A stretch of 64,000 nucleotides of DNA from Kalaharituber pfeilii (GCA_015179045.1 WHUZ01000009.1:1364001-1428000), one strand, 5' to 3'. Shown: positions 1 to 10,952, counted from the first letter of the stretch. Made by a program: numbers and translations. The notes: generated from the letters alone by a model not told the origin.

Positions 1-37
1 GAGCATGATGCTACAACTCACCTTGCTGCCTTGCTGC

Positions 38-80
38 AGCGGCACGCGAGTATTGATATAAAAAAAAAAAAAAAAAAAAA
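38..80 (+). mobile_element. Short poly(A) retroposon, copy 1 (type B)
   Basis: The insert AGCGGCACGCGAGTATTGAT followed by a poly(A) tract is flanked by an 11-bp direct duplication TGCCTTGCTGC at 27-37 and 81-91. A 3' poly(A) plus target-site duplication is the mark of target-primed reverse transcription. It shares its 3' end with the copy at 61749-61855. Confidence 0.7.
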
Positions 81-166
81 TGCCTTGCTGCATAAATGCT
101 GCTATGCTGCGTGAATGCTGCCATACAGGATGTATTCCGCCATATACGAGAGGTTAGCCTTGCCAC

Positions 167-234
167 TGCCCTGCCATGGCGAACAGCTGCAAGCGGGGTC
201 ATGTGAAATAAAAAAAAAAAAAAAAAAAAAAAAA
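167..234 (+). mobile_element. Short poly(A) retroposon, copy 2 (type A)
   Basis: The body begins TGCCCTGCCATGGCGAACAG and ends GCAAGCGGGGTCATGTGAAA before a poly(A) tract. It is flanked by a 9-bp duplication CCTTGCCAC at 158-166 and 235-243. It has the same start and end as the inverted copy at 4188-4254. Confidence 0.65.
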
Positions 235-398
235 CCTTGCCACCACCGTGGCACCACGTGATGAGCATGATACTACAACTCACCTTGCTGCCATGGAGTA
301 CTCCGTATCGATGCTATCATGCTACATGTATGCTGCCATGCGGGATGTATGCTGCCATATACGACAGGTTAGCTTAACTACCACGCAATGGGCATGAT

Positions 399-434
399 TA
401 GTCTCGTAACCAGCTAAGTCTGGTTACGAGACTA
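399..434. mobile_element. 36-bp palindromic mini-MITE
   Basis: Perfect 15-bp arms TAGTCTCGTAACCAG / CTGGTTACGAGACTA flank a 6-bp loop. The arms match the ends of the roughly 120-bp element at 3911-4032, so this looks like a MITE reduced to its terminal repeats and inserted in the satellite block. Confidence 0.6.
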
Positions 435-757
435 GGGCATGATACCATAACCCACCTTGCCACCCTACATGCAAATGCTACCATACTGCATCGAATACTG
501 CCATGTGGTATGTATGCTGCCATGTACGAGAGGTTAGCCTTAACACCACATGATGAGTATGATACCACAACTTGCCTTGCTGCTGTAGCATATAAATACT
601 ACCATACTGCGCGAACACTGCCATGCAGGATGTATTCTGCCATATGTAAGAGGTTAGCTTTACTATCATACAGTACGACGAGCTTGATACCGTAACTCAC
701 CTTGCCACCATGTGGTGCAAATGCTGTCATGCTGTACAAATGCTACCATGCTGCACG

Positions 758-820
758 GTCCTGCCATGGCGAAGAGCCGCATGCGGGGTCATGTGACAAA
801 AAAAAAAAAAAAAAAAAAAA
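758..820 (+). mobile_element. Short poly(A) retroposon, copy 3 (type A)
   Basis: The body runs from TCCTGCCATGGCGAAGAG to GCATGCGGGGTCATGTGAC and is followed by a poly(A) tract. It is flanked by a perfect 13-bp duplication ACCATGCTGCACG at 745-757 and 821-833. Confidence 0.72.
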
Positions 821-959
821 ACCATGCTGCACGAATGCTGCCATACGCTACGTACACTGCCATATACGAGAGGTTAGCTTTACCACCACGCGATGAGCAT
901 AATACTAGAACTCACCTTAAGCTAGCTACGGCGCTACTATGCTACTCATGTACTGCCAT

Positions 960-1302
960 GCTGTTGAGCATCGAGCTGTTGACCTGCCATCTAGAACTTA
1001 GCAATCAGCAGCGCGCAACGCACGAGCGAATAGACTCAAGTATACTTCCCTGCCGAATCTCTTTCTTATTGTAGATGGTGATTTCTGTTGTTCATTCCTG
1101 TTAGCCATGAAGAGAGATGAAAAGATACCTGCTTACCTGTTATCCAGTCATTTTGTTCTTAAGTGGTTTGCTGTTTTGCAATACCTCTGTTGTAGCGGTA
1201 CTGGTAGTTGTTTTCATAAGCTAGAGAGAGAGGAAAAGGATAACAGTGATACTATAGAAGTTCCTCTAATTCCTCCTACATATCAACCTCCTACTGCGCG
1301 CG
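960..1302 (+). repeat. Left arm of large inverted repeat
   Basis: This arm pairs with 1721-2080 read on the other strand. Matching landmarks are TTAGCAATCAGCAGC, GACTCAAGTA..CTT, CCTGCCGAATCTCTTT, TTCTGTTGTTCATTCCTGTT, AGCCATGAAGAGAGATGAAA and TTTTGCAATACCTCTGTTGT. By eye, identity is high but imperfect. The spacer between the arms is about 418 bp with no recognisable gene. Confidence 0.75.
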
Positions 1303-1720
1303 GCTGAGGCGGGTAACATCGGAAATACTAGAGGCCTGTACACTACGGCAACTGCCGATTATGTATATCCTGTTTCCCAGGCCACATAAGCCTAACATAG
1401 TCTTGAACCAGACTACGGCCTAACAAACCTTCCGAGCAACATGATATATAAGTTCTACTACCATGTCCCTCATTCCAGGTCTATGTATGTTGATTGAAGC
1501 CTTGCATTGACATGATAGAAATTGTACAAGTTTTACCACTGTATGACTGAAAGTGAGATAGATTGCTATAACAAGTAATTTCCTACTGTTTAAGGCATTC
1601 ACATCTGAGTAGCAATACTGCTGCTAGTAGAAAAGGTGCACAGACCGTGGCGCTGGTAAAGGAACTCCAACCGAGCCATCTGGGGGCTTGCTGGCCCCAG
1701 TGATGCCCGCCTCATCCACG

Positions 1721-2080
1721 CATAGTAGGAGGTGGATACTTTGGAGGAATTAGTGGGACTTCTATAGTATCACTGCTATTCTTTTCCTCTCTCTCTCTCT
1801 CTCTCTCTAGCTCATGAAAACAACTACCGCTACAACAGAGGTATTGCAAAACAGTAAACTACTTGATAATAAAAATGACTGGATAACAGGTAAGCAAGTA
1901 GCTTTTCATCTCTCTTCATGGCTAACAGGAATGAACAACAGAAATCACTGTCCACAGCATTAAAGAGATTCGGCAGGTAAGTGTACTTGAGTCCATTTGC
2001 TCACGCGTTGCATGCTGCTGATTGCTAACTTCTCGTAGATCGCAGCTCGACAGCTCAACAACTTGATACCTCCACAGCTT
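1721..2080 (-). repeat. Right arm of large inverted repeat
   Basis: This is the reverse complement of 960-1302, with small indels and a longer CT microsatellite at about 1788-1808 (the left arm has a shorter AGAGAG tract). Outside both arms the satellite units continue in mirrored orientation, so the whole of 1-2735 is an imperfect palindrome. Confidence 0.75.
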
Positions 2081-2099
2081 GCACGGCGCTCGAAAGCTT

Positions 2100-2735
2100 G
2101 AAAGCTCGACAGCATGGCAGCAAGGTGGGTTACGGTATCATGCCCATTGCATAGTAGTAAAGCTAGCCTCTCGTACATGGCAGCATCCGCTCAGCTTGGT
2201 AGCACTCGACGCAGTATAGTAGCATTCGTACAGCATGGCAGTATGTGTATAGCATAACAGCCTTGGCACAGCATGGCAGCAAGGTGAGTTAGAGTATCAT
2301 GCTTATCGTGTAGTGGCAAGGCTAACATCTCGTATATGGCAGAATACATCACGCATGGGCTTATTTGCATAGCATGGCAGTAACATGAGTTGCAGCATCA
2401 TGCTCATCACATCGTGGCAAGGCTAACCTCTTGTATATGGCAGCATACACCTTGCATCATCGCCATAGCCCATAGGGCGGCATGCGATTAATGATGTTAT
2501 ATATCTTGCATAGCAGCATTCATCTAGCATGGCAGCATATGCACCGCATGGTAGTATTTACGCAGCATGGATGCAAGGTACGGTAGGATATCGTGCCATC
2601 ACGTCGTGGTAGAGCTAGCCTCTCGCACATGGCAGCATACATCCAGTATCGCATCATATATCCTACATGGCGGTGTATGCACCGCATGGCACAGCCGTCC
2701 GTTACAGCCCTCCTGCCGACAGCTGGCAAGCTCAT
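2100..2735 (-). repeat. Satellite-like repeat block, inverted units
   Basis: These are units of the 1-960 family on the opposite strand. The inverted phrase GCTAACCTCTYGTAYATGG recurs near 2162, 2321, 2423 and 2615. No gene is seen. Confidence 0.7.
2458..2504 (+). mobile_element. Short retroposon, copy 4 (type B, decayed tail)
   Basis: The body CATCGCCATAGCCCATAGGG continuing through GGCGGCATGCGATTAATGAT matches the 3' part of the 61.8-kb copy. The tail has decayed to a TTATATAT sequence. A 7-bp duplication CTTGCAT lies at 2451-2457 and 2505-2511. It is probably an older insertion. Confidence 0.5.
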
Positions 2736-2739
2736 AGAA

Positions 2740-3330
2740 CCGTCTAGCTTTAGGTAGTTAGCCAGCCGTCAGTTACAGCTGCCAGTATATAGCCCGCCTG
2801 CCTGCCAAAAGTAGGCCTATGGCTTATCATGATTGCTATAGTGAAAACTCTGCCTTCGCCACTGCACTGCCCTCGCCACGGCCGCCTCTCTCCTACTGCC
2901 CTCGTCACTGCTCCTACCTTTGTATTATGTCTCTTGGCTAATGGGCCTATCATGTATATAAAAGGCCCCATCTGGCCCTGATGTAAATAGTTCTTTCTCT
3001 CCTTGTCTGTTGTCTTGTCTTCTTAATAGACCCATATGGCTCCTCGCAGTCCATATGTTCTTGTTATTCTTGTCAATCTCTACATCTTATTCAATATCAG
3101 ATCTTCCTCTCTGCCTTTTCAACATAGCCTGCCATCGCCGATGAACTGGAACTGCTGAACCACCACTCACGAGCCTCTCCTGTCGAGCCTCTCCTGAAGC
3201 CTCTTCCTGTCAAGTTTATCAAGCCTCTGCCGTTCAGCGCCTGCGAAACTACTGTTACCCTGAACCGCTCGTGTCCCTTAGCAGCGCTCGCCCGCTGCCA
3301 CTAAGTTTCTACTTATTACTAAAGGTTACT
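2740..3330 (+). other. Possible solo LTR or retroelement leader remnant
   Basis: There is no gene. A strong TATA box (CATGTATATAAAAGGCCC, about 2950) is followed by a pyrimidine-rich transcribed-leader-like stretch and, near 3100, TTCAATATCAGATC, which loosely resembles the TATCAGA primer-binding sequence of fungal LTR elements. Downstream are degenerate repeats of AGCCTCTCCTGTCG. Boundaries and terminal TG..CA were not established, so the LTR reading is weak. Confidence 0.25.
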
Positions 3331-3690
3331 GAGTAAGAAATTCTAATTAAGTTAAGGTTCTTAGAATAGTAAATGAGAATCATTGAAGTCAGAGATTACA
3401 ATAAGAGTATTGAGTCTGCTTAGAAGGAGAGAATAGTTGATTAATATTTCCTTAACAGTGGTACACGGATTCATTGTGAAATGCTTTCGAACTGCGTGTA
3501 GGGTTTCTTTTTGTTTTTGCAGCTCCAGTCTTCTTTTTGCATAGTTGCTGCTTTTCTAACCTGAGGTTCGGCTTTGTAGGTAATTTTGCTTCAACAACAT
3601 GATTGATTTTTGCGTCTGCATAGTACCTGATCAATACTTCTGTACTCTCGATTTTTTCCTTCTCCGGTTATTTCCATAAAGAGGAAAATC

Positions 3691-3831
3691 ACAGAGTTAA
3701 AATCTGTTGCCATAAATTCCTTAGGTACTCGGGCTTCTAAATTCAGCTGCCAAGGGCATGACTAATCTTGCCACAATATTCTATAACGAAACCTTGCTAT
3801 TTTTGGTTTTCGTTATAGCAAGGGTAGACTG
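3691..3831 (-). mobile_element. Truncated pogo-like TIR element
   Basis: The right end reads ...CGTTATAGCAAGGGTAGACTG followed by TA, a TIR of the CAGTC-TA-CCTTGCTATA type. The adjoining 110 bp (AGCTGCCAAGG..CATGACTAAT..TTCTATAACGAAA) matches the reverse complement of 33720-33820 inside the 728-bp element. No matching left terminus was found upstream, so this is a one-ended fragment. Confidence 0.6.
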
Positions 3832-3910
3832 TATTGCGAAGTGAGAGCAAAAGAATTTAACCTGATAAGCATATATTGAATAGAATCTATCTACAGTAAC
3901 TACGGTATCT

Positions 3911-4032
3911 ACTAATCTCGTAAGCAGACTTAGTCAGCGGGGCATGAAACCGGAGTGGCGACGCTAGGATTTAGATATGCTCCCTTAGGAAACATGAAAC
4001 TCCGCTTAGTCAGCGTCTGGTTACGAGACTAA
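3911..4032. mobile_element. MITE of about 120 bp with TAGTCTCGTAACCAGAC ends
   Basis: Inverted ends CTAATCTCGTAAGCAGAC and GTCTGGTTACGAGACTAA each continue into the inner motif CTTAGTCAGCG (left) or CGCTTAGTCAGCG (right). The interior lacks coding capacity. Related ends occur at 399-434 and, as single ends, near 9730 and 24474. Confidence 0.6.
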
Positions 4033-4187
4033 TAGTTACCTGATGATGTACCAGATTGGCATTACATGGCGCGAAACTAGCGAGCATGAAAGGAAGTTTA
4101 GGTGCCTTGGTCTCATGTGTAGACCTAGCGCGAGCGGCCGAGCTGCCCGTTCGGTGCAATAGCTGATTAGACCTGTTGCAGAAGACC

Positions 4188-4254
4188 TTTTTTTTTTCTT
4201 TTTTTTAAATATATCACGTAACCCCGCTTATCGCTACTCGCTATGGCAGGGCAC
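4188..4254 (-). mobile_element. Short poly(A) retroposon, copy 5 (type A, minus strand)
   Basis: Read on the minus strand it starts TGCCCTGCCATAGCGAGTAG and ends AAGCGGGGTTACGTGATAT before an interrupted poly(A). The flanks AGAAGACC (4180-4187) and AGGAGACC (4255-4262) form an 8-bp duplication with one mismatch. Confidence 0.6.
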
Positions 4255-4262
4255 AGGAGACC

Positions 4263-4771
4263 CTTCTAGTGATTTTACTCAGCCCTGTGCTCTCCTGGCT
4301 CATCTGAGGAGTTATTCTCATGGTCAGGGCTCAATTTGAGGACGGCAATGCTTGATGATAAATGGTACTGGATTGTTATGAAGCCATTCACTTAGTCGTA
4401 TCAGGGTAGCAGTCCTGTCACGTCTGCGGTCAAATTGAGTAGTGTCGAGTGCGGATGTCGAGTTTACAGTCAGGCTATTAGTCTGGTTGGTCAGGCTATA
4501 TTCCCAATCTACATCCACTTTTAGTCACGACTCATGTACATAGATCTATGGTGCGCAAGTATCTATCACATACTGAGGAGCGTACGGGATTACAATCCCT
4601 CATATTATCTCCTCACTCCCAATCTTGAAATTATAAGAATATATTGACTAGAGAATAGATTCAATGGTAGCCAGACTTCCTCAGTATGGAGCTTGACACA
4701 GCTCGTTCACTAATACTAATGCACATCCCTGTCCCAGTAGGCAATATTAAGCTAGAATCCAACTGCAATAA
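4263..4771. other. Intergenic, no supported gene
   Basis: This is the 3' side of the monooxygenase gene. A 64-codon minus-strand open frame at 4324-4518 has no recognisable features and I do not call it. Confidence 0.4.
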
Positions 4772-6867
4772 TCATTTTCTGTTGAGAGCCAGCCACTCAT
4801 CCACAACACCTCTGTAATCTTTTGGAGAATATTCCCCGAACATCTCCGCAAACCAGCCGGATTTACGTACAGGATTGAGGCCCAGATCATTCATCATCAC
4901 GTCAAATACCTTAATTATATGGTCAGCCAGATACAAGCAATTGCAACAAATGCAGGAACAGAGGAGGGGGAAATGAAGGAAAGAAAAAATTTAGTAAGAG
5001 CTACTTACTGCCATGTGATCATACATGTGAATTGCAATCGGCGCAGTTCCCATATTCAGATACCGCCTCTCAGACCACCGACATTGCTCCGCAATATCTT
5101 GCTCTATATCCTCAATCGACTGTTTCTCAAGTGGATTGAGCTTTCCCACAAGCCATGCAATTCCCCACAGTGATGCCAACTGAGTCAAGATAGCCGTATT
5201 ATATACACCTAATGCTCCAAGAAAAAATAATGTCCGGTCGTCATTTCTGACATACTCTGGAGGTACAATGTGCCGATACAGCCGGAACGGGCTCAGTCGC
5301 CTTGGATATAACTTCACAGGGGGTGGTGTCTTAAGCCGAGGAAACAAAGCAGAGATTTTTGCGTCCGCAGATTCGCCGAGTGCAGCCCATTTCTTCTCTT
5401 CTGCTGCTGGTAGCTTGTCCACTGGGAGTGGGACTCCTACTTCTGTGGAAAGCTTAATGTTGTGACCAAAAAATGGTGCCGTTGGTTGATAACCAGTGCA
5501 AAAGACAAGAGCATCTGTTTGGAATTCGGTTATTGTTGGCTCTGAGGCGTTAGAATTAGGGGCCGTAATTGTAACTCTATCTGATGAGAGTGAAGTGATG
5601 ATTGCACGGTGAACCTTAATTAGGCGCTCTTCGTGTATCCAATCAACAATTTCTGGCTGGGTAAGGATTCCTGCATTGCAATTCACCCAGAATGCCCTTT
5701 ATTCGGTCAGCATTATCGTACCTTGTGTTTGATAAGGTTGAGCTAGGACATACACCATATCTTCCGGCTTCATTTGGGGTATCAGCTTTTTGCCATTTTC
5801 AGATTTGTGATATTGCATTGCACTCCACGTAAGCTTGCTGACGAATCTCCAGTAAAATCCATGCAACCAATAGCCGAACTTGTTTAAACCACTGTGCCAA
5901 AAACGATAGAATGCATCACCAACAGTGTAGAGATTTGGCTGCATCTTCCCAATCCATCGGGTTGATATGAGGGAGTTGCTATTCTGACCAAAAGCATCTA
6001 CACCAGGTCCGAAATATGGAAGACCGCTAGACACTTCATCAGGTCGAATGACCCATTGAACTTTTTTGCCGGCATGTGCGCATAAGTAAACTGCATCAAG
6101 CGCCGATTTGCCACCCCCATATACCGTAACCGTAGAGATTTTGTCTGATAGCAGGAGCTCACTATTCTTTCCAATATATTTGGAATGCAGTGTCAGTGGG
6201 GTGAAGGATGAGGTATCCAAACCCTCTGGATAATTTTCATCACTCGTCTGCCCTGATGCTACGATCAATTTATCGCAGACGTAATCTGGGGTGCCGTCCT
6301 CTTTTCCATTTTCAACGTAAATTTCCCATCCTTTTGGGTTCCGAAGGGTGCCAATCTTCTCAACTCTCCGCACCTTGCTATTGAAGATTATCTTGTCTAG
6401 GAGATTTTCCTGCTTGGCAAATTTCTCTAGATAGTCGCAAACGAGCGTGCCTGGGATATAATTTCCGTATAATCCTGTGGTTTGAGGCTGGTCGTCTGGA
6501 ATCATAGGAGTATCAGGGTATTCGTATGCACCGAGAGGTTGCTGCACCATGAGTGTCGGATATACTCGGTCTCGAGACCATGTTCCGCCTAGGCACGGAT
6601 CTGCTTCGAGAATGGTAAGGGATATGGAAGGATCAACTTTGAGATATCTGTGAGAGGACACAAAATGAGTAGCTATAACTTTGACTTGAAATCAAATGGA
6701 ATATTGAAGGTGTAACATACGTCCTAGCTGCCGCAAGCCCAAAAAACCCTTTACATGAAAGAATCAGCAAAGTACTAACCACGCTATTTTTCCTGATCAT
6801 TCGACTTACCGCTTCCTACTATGATAACTTTACAGCCAGAATCCCCAGGCAGTGTAGTAGAACCCAT
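4772..6867 (-). CDS. FAD-dependent monooxygenase (FMO-like)
   Basis: Five exons on the minus strand: 6867-6810, 6748-6721, 6647-5754, 5696-5009 and 4909-4772. They join in frame to 601 residues. The introns have clean sites, e.g. GTATGT with GCTGAC branch in the 57-nt intron 5753-5697. The N-terminus carries the FAD-binding Rossmann motif VGSGFFG (about residues 17-23). TVYGGGKSALDA is the NADPH-binding glycine motif. VFCTGYQPT matches the C/ATGY motif of flavin monooxygenases. The C-terminal SGWFAEMFGEYSPKDYRGVV is typical of large fungal members. A cytosolic or ER-associated oxygenase using FAD and NADPH is expected; the substrate is unknown. The gene stands alone, with no transporter or other biosynthetic genes beside it. 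Without splicing it would look like two broken genes, but the exon model restores one intact protein. Confidence 0.9.
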
Positions 6868-9800
6868 TTTGTTGTCCAGCTCAGTATTAAAACTCCGAAT
6901 GAAACTTCCGTCAAAGTGCGATGCAGCAATTTTCTCACAGTGGAATTGAGGTATGCTACAGATTGGGCGGAAGAAAGAGAGAAGCGCCCACCAACTTATA
7001 GGATTCACCTTCAGCGAATTCCATAGATTGGAAAATGCTGCGTAAGAACCCTGGAATACAGTTTGATGTGAGACATTTTATAGCTGACATTCGAGGTTTA
7101 TGCATTGATATATAATGTGAGACCAATGGGCCAATCATAAGTAGTCAAACTAGAATATTTAGTGAGCCCATATTGCCTTATGTCTCATAAATCAATACAT
7201 AGCGACCTGCAAGGCAGCTCCCCAATTCAAAACACTTCGCAAGTTCGCACTACACACCATTCAGTTGTTTCCACGTTCTTCAGATCCCACAGTGGCGGCG
7301 TCTTCGAATGGAATTCAGCTGCATCAAATCATATTAATCATTCCCGATTTGAATTTCCCCTCTTGCTCTCAAGAGAAGAGTGCACTAAAGTAGGAATATG
7401 GTATAATAAAGGAAAGTGCATGAGCACTATTGATACACTAAGGTGCACTTCTTTTGTTCCAGGTTGACTGCATATGTATGTTTGAGCTGCTGTTTACTAA
7501 AATAGGATGCAATTGCCTTCTGGCTCTATTTCTAGTGGCGCTCCCTTGCAATAGAGCCAGCGAAGCTAGCTAGACTTGCGGGGTAAAAATGTTATTTTTT
7601 TTTTTATCATGGCTTGCGCATGTTGGCATCTTGACAGTCCATATGTATTGACTAGAGAATGACCGCTAGCAACGGGGTAGAGCTTGTGATGGGGGCAGGG
7701 GCAATGCTTGCGACACTCGGAAGTGGGGTGAGGGGCTTTAGCGCTGTAAACTGTGCCCTCGCAGCCGGGAAAATTTTTCGGGATGAGTTTGAACATGGCT
7801 TTTCACCGCATGCGTGCATGCTACCCCATATAACTCCTTGAGGGGGAGGGGGCGGGGGGTACGAACCTTGGGGGGTGACATCAAGTGGGGAAAAACTGAT
7901 AGAGCTGTGTACACTTAACACCGAAGGATAGCACTGTACTACCCAAGACCCGCACTCTTAAAGTTGCTCTCTACGATCCTTATCTGTCACAATCGTTCAC
8001 ATCCCGCCACTGCAGTGACATATACAACAACTGTATCAACTTTATCTAATCAACTACTCTACCAAACATCCCACCACTACCATCACTATCCCTTCCGAAC
8101 TTCCAGCTTTATAGTTGTCCGCCCATCAACTACAGCTTGCGGGATCCCTTGTTGGATTGCCTGCTGAATTGCCCGCTGAATCGCCTATTAAATCGCCTGC
8201 TCAAGCACCTACCGAATTCAAGGGGAGAAAAACGTAAAATATTCAGCCATTAGTTAATTGTCATGTCTGCCGAATCTCCTGCCGAGTCGCTTGTAGAACT
8301 ACACGCTTAACTTTCTTATCAACTTCAAGTTTCCAACTCATGCTAGTTACGTTACATAACGAATTACTTGCTCAACATTCACTACACTATATCGTGCATT
8401 TTCGGTTACTTACCTACGAAGCCATTCACTATAGAAGTCCCCAAATAGCAAGCTTTGCAGAGTACAACTCAAGAACATAAATTTTTTTTTTCAGTATCAA
8501 TATGATAGTGCCAAAGGATAACGGTGACTCTTACCTTGAATTGTCAAGTCATGCAGTTGAGAAGAGATAAGTAAGGTAGATTTAAGATAGCTTTATCCTC
8601 AGTTTAGCAGAATATCATAGTTGTCAACCTATCTTTTACTTCGATTACTATGCTGGCAGGACTTGCTCAATTTGACAGAGATTTTGTACAGTTTTATTAG
8701 ATGTGGCAACCAGCAGTCATTTGTAGAGGTCATAGCTATAAAGTATAGAATTCTATTGGGCGAGAAGAGAGAAGGCCCGATTTGAAAGGCAAGACGGCTT
8801 TTTTCCTCAGTACTATATAGATATAGATATAGATATAGTAAGTAGGGTCATGCTTATGATGATGTCTCAGAAATGCACTTTCCTTCGGCAAGACAATGGT
8901 AAAAGCGGTGTATGTGCCGGGCCATTCGTAACAAACGTTCCAGTGGCCACTTAAGGTTTCTGATTCCTACGCACGGACCATCGAGTACTCGTGCTGTATG
9001 TACATATTCTGGTAGGAAAACATATCAGGTTGCCACAACGCTGAATAGGGCAGGTCGGTAATCTCTATGCACACCAATGCAGCACGGCAATTGCCGTACT
9101 CGCTTGAGCTTTCCTGTCCCATGGAATTCATAATCATGAGGAGAAAGGATCAAAAGGGTGATGCATTCATTGGACTGTACTACGAGCCAGTGCCTGAATG
9201 TTTATGGTGGAGCAGGGCGTAGGGACTCGCCACATTGGTATAATAGCAAACCAAACACTAGCTACAACTGTACTTAGCGTTTAAATTATAACTAGCGATC
9301 ACCACTACACTGGTACGATCATTAAGTTATTTTCAATTGTGCAACAGTATGGTAATTCATAAGGAAGTGCATACCTATAGCTATTGGGAAATGCATACAT
9401 GCACATAAGCAGCTCTTTATAGGTTCATGATCGAGCAGTAATCATCACTGGCGAAACTGGACAAAGGAGTAGCAATGCAATACTATTTCCTGAATGTAGC
9501 ATCATACCATTTTATCTTTTATTGCATTGATTTGAGGAGAGAATTGATGTACATACGTATTTATGTTACGCTAAAATAGCGTCGGAAAATTCATAATCCA
9601 GCATATTTCGACAAATAGGTAGGAATAGAAATAAAATATACTTACCACAAAGACTCACTGGCTCTCAAGGTGAGCATGAAACCTCATAGAAGCACGGAGT
9701 ACTCAGAGTAAATACAGAATTGGTGTAGTCTGGTTACGAGATGTACGGAATGGTTGCGGTTGCACGGATTTGCGGAAGCTAGTAAATTACGTCATTTCCC

Positions 9801-9942
9801 CCAGATTGTTAGATATGATAAACCCTGAATCCTGCACCTGAGCTTAATCATGTTATAAATCCCAACCAACAACCATTCCACTCGTTATCGTAACTATCGC
9901 TAAACAACACTTGCAGTTGGAGCAATTTTCCATCCCTCACAA
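6868..9942. other. Intergenic, no supported gene
   Basis: The region is AT-rich with scattered short open frames lacking domain features. It contains a (ATAGAT)n-like microsatellite near 8818-8840, a degenerate proline/alanine/glutamate-coding stretch at 8110-8310 and a single MITE-type end at 9730-9741. A TATAAAT box at about 9855 probably serves the thiol reductase gene. Confidence 0.4.
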
Positions 9943-10952
9943 ATGTCAAACTCGACACCCCGTCCGCTCGTGGTAACTGCTGCCGGACCTACCAGAGGCA
10001 TGAGGCCATTACCAGCAACTCTTGCCTTTGTGTTTTTGTCGGCGCTGACAACGATTGCAATTTTGCTGGTGGCGTTCTTGCCTGCGGATAAGTTCGAGCC
10101 GTGGACACATCAGGTTGAAGACTTACGGCCAGGGTTGCGGCAGTGGAGACTAGAACAGCAGCATATAAAGACAAGTGAAGATACTGCTGGGGACAAAAAT
10201 AAGGTTCCATTTGAGGTCCATATTATGTCAAAGTGTCCCGATGCAAAGGAATGTATGGAATTGTTGGTGTTTCCAGCACTGGAAGAGGTCAAAGATATTG
10301 TGGACTTCAAGATGAGCTTTATTGGAAAGTAAGTGGTGATTTTTCTCGCATCTCCTTGCTCATCCTGCTGCAAGCTGCATTGCTAGGTTTGATTCGGTTT
10401 ACTTTTCCTGCTAGCAGCTTGAACACTGATTCAAAAAATGGGCCATACAGAACAAATTCTGATGATGGCGGTGTCACTTGTATGCACGGCCCTAGCGAAT
10501 GTTTGGGAAACACACTCCACCTTTGCGCAGAGCGCCTATACCCCCTCGACACCTCCGACCATGACAGCCTGAGTGACGACGATACGACAACATTTATACC
10601 CTTCTCGAAGTGCCTTTTTCACAAGTACTCCGAGTTACCAAACCAGACTTTCATAAAACATTGCTCAAAAAAGGGCGGATTGGAGTTCGAGAAGTTGAAC
10701 CAGTGTGTATCGGATACAGGTGAGGATGGAGGGGTTGAGATGTTGCGGGCCAGCGTGGAGAGGAGCGCCGCTGCAGGAGTGAAGACGAGCTGTACGGTCA
10801 GGATAGGAGGGAGGACGAGGTGTGTTAGGGATGGAGAGAAATGGAAGGAGTGTGAGGGAGGGAGCGGGGTGAAGGATTTGGTAAGAGATATAAAGAGGGA
10901 ATATGGTGATGTACTGTTTGAGGATAATTATGGGGGCTGTAGGCTACTTTGA
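9943..10952 (+). CDS. GILT-family thiol reductase
   Basis: Two exons, 9943-10328 and 10418-10952, join in phase to 306 residues (an acceptor 3 nt earlier is also possible). The family signature CQHGx2ECx2Nx4C is present as CMHGPSECLGNTLHLC. One hydrophobic segment near residues 24-48 (LAFVFLSALTTIAILLVAF) makes it a signal-anchored protein with a lumenal or extracytoplasmic thioredoxin-like domain. The redox site is CPDAKEC, a C-x5-C arrangement, not the CxxC of animal GILT. Several further cysteines in the C-terminal third suggest structural disulfides. Animal members reduce disulfides in the lysosome. Vacuolar or secretory-pathway reduction is the natural inference here but is not shown. 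The gene converges on the prenyltransferase alpha gene, with 911 bp between. Confidence 0.88.

Larger units (their letters stand above)
1..960. repeat. Degenerate satellite-like repeat block, direct units
   Basis: Loosely repeated units of about 115-220 bp share the phrases CTCACCTTGCTGCCATG, GCTGCCATATACGAGAGGTT and CACGCGATGAGCATGATAC. The ACGAGAGGTTAGC-type phrase recurs near 147, 360, 524, 645 and 866. Units diverge by many substitutions and carry poly(A) insertions. Short open frames here are low-complexity and not genes. The same units reappear inverted at 2100-2735. Confidence 0.75.

Noticed and set aside
1..1074. Open frames across the satellite block
   Set aside because: They include poly-Lys or poly-Phe runs from A/T tracts and repeat-derived sequence; no domain or codon signal.
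4772..6867. Monooxygenase as two separate or broken genes
   Set aside because: The apparent stop between the halves lies in a canonical 57-nt intron (GTATGT, GCTGAC, AAG); five exons give one intact protein.
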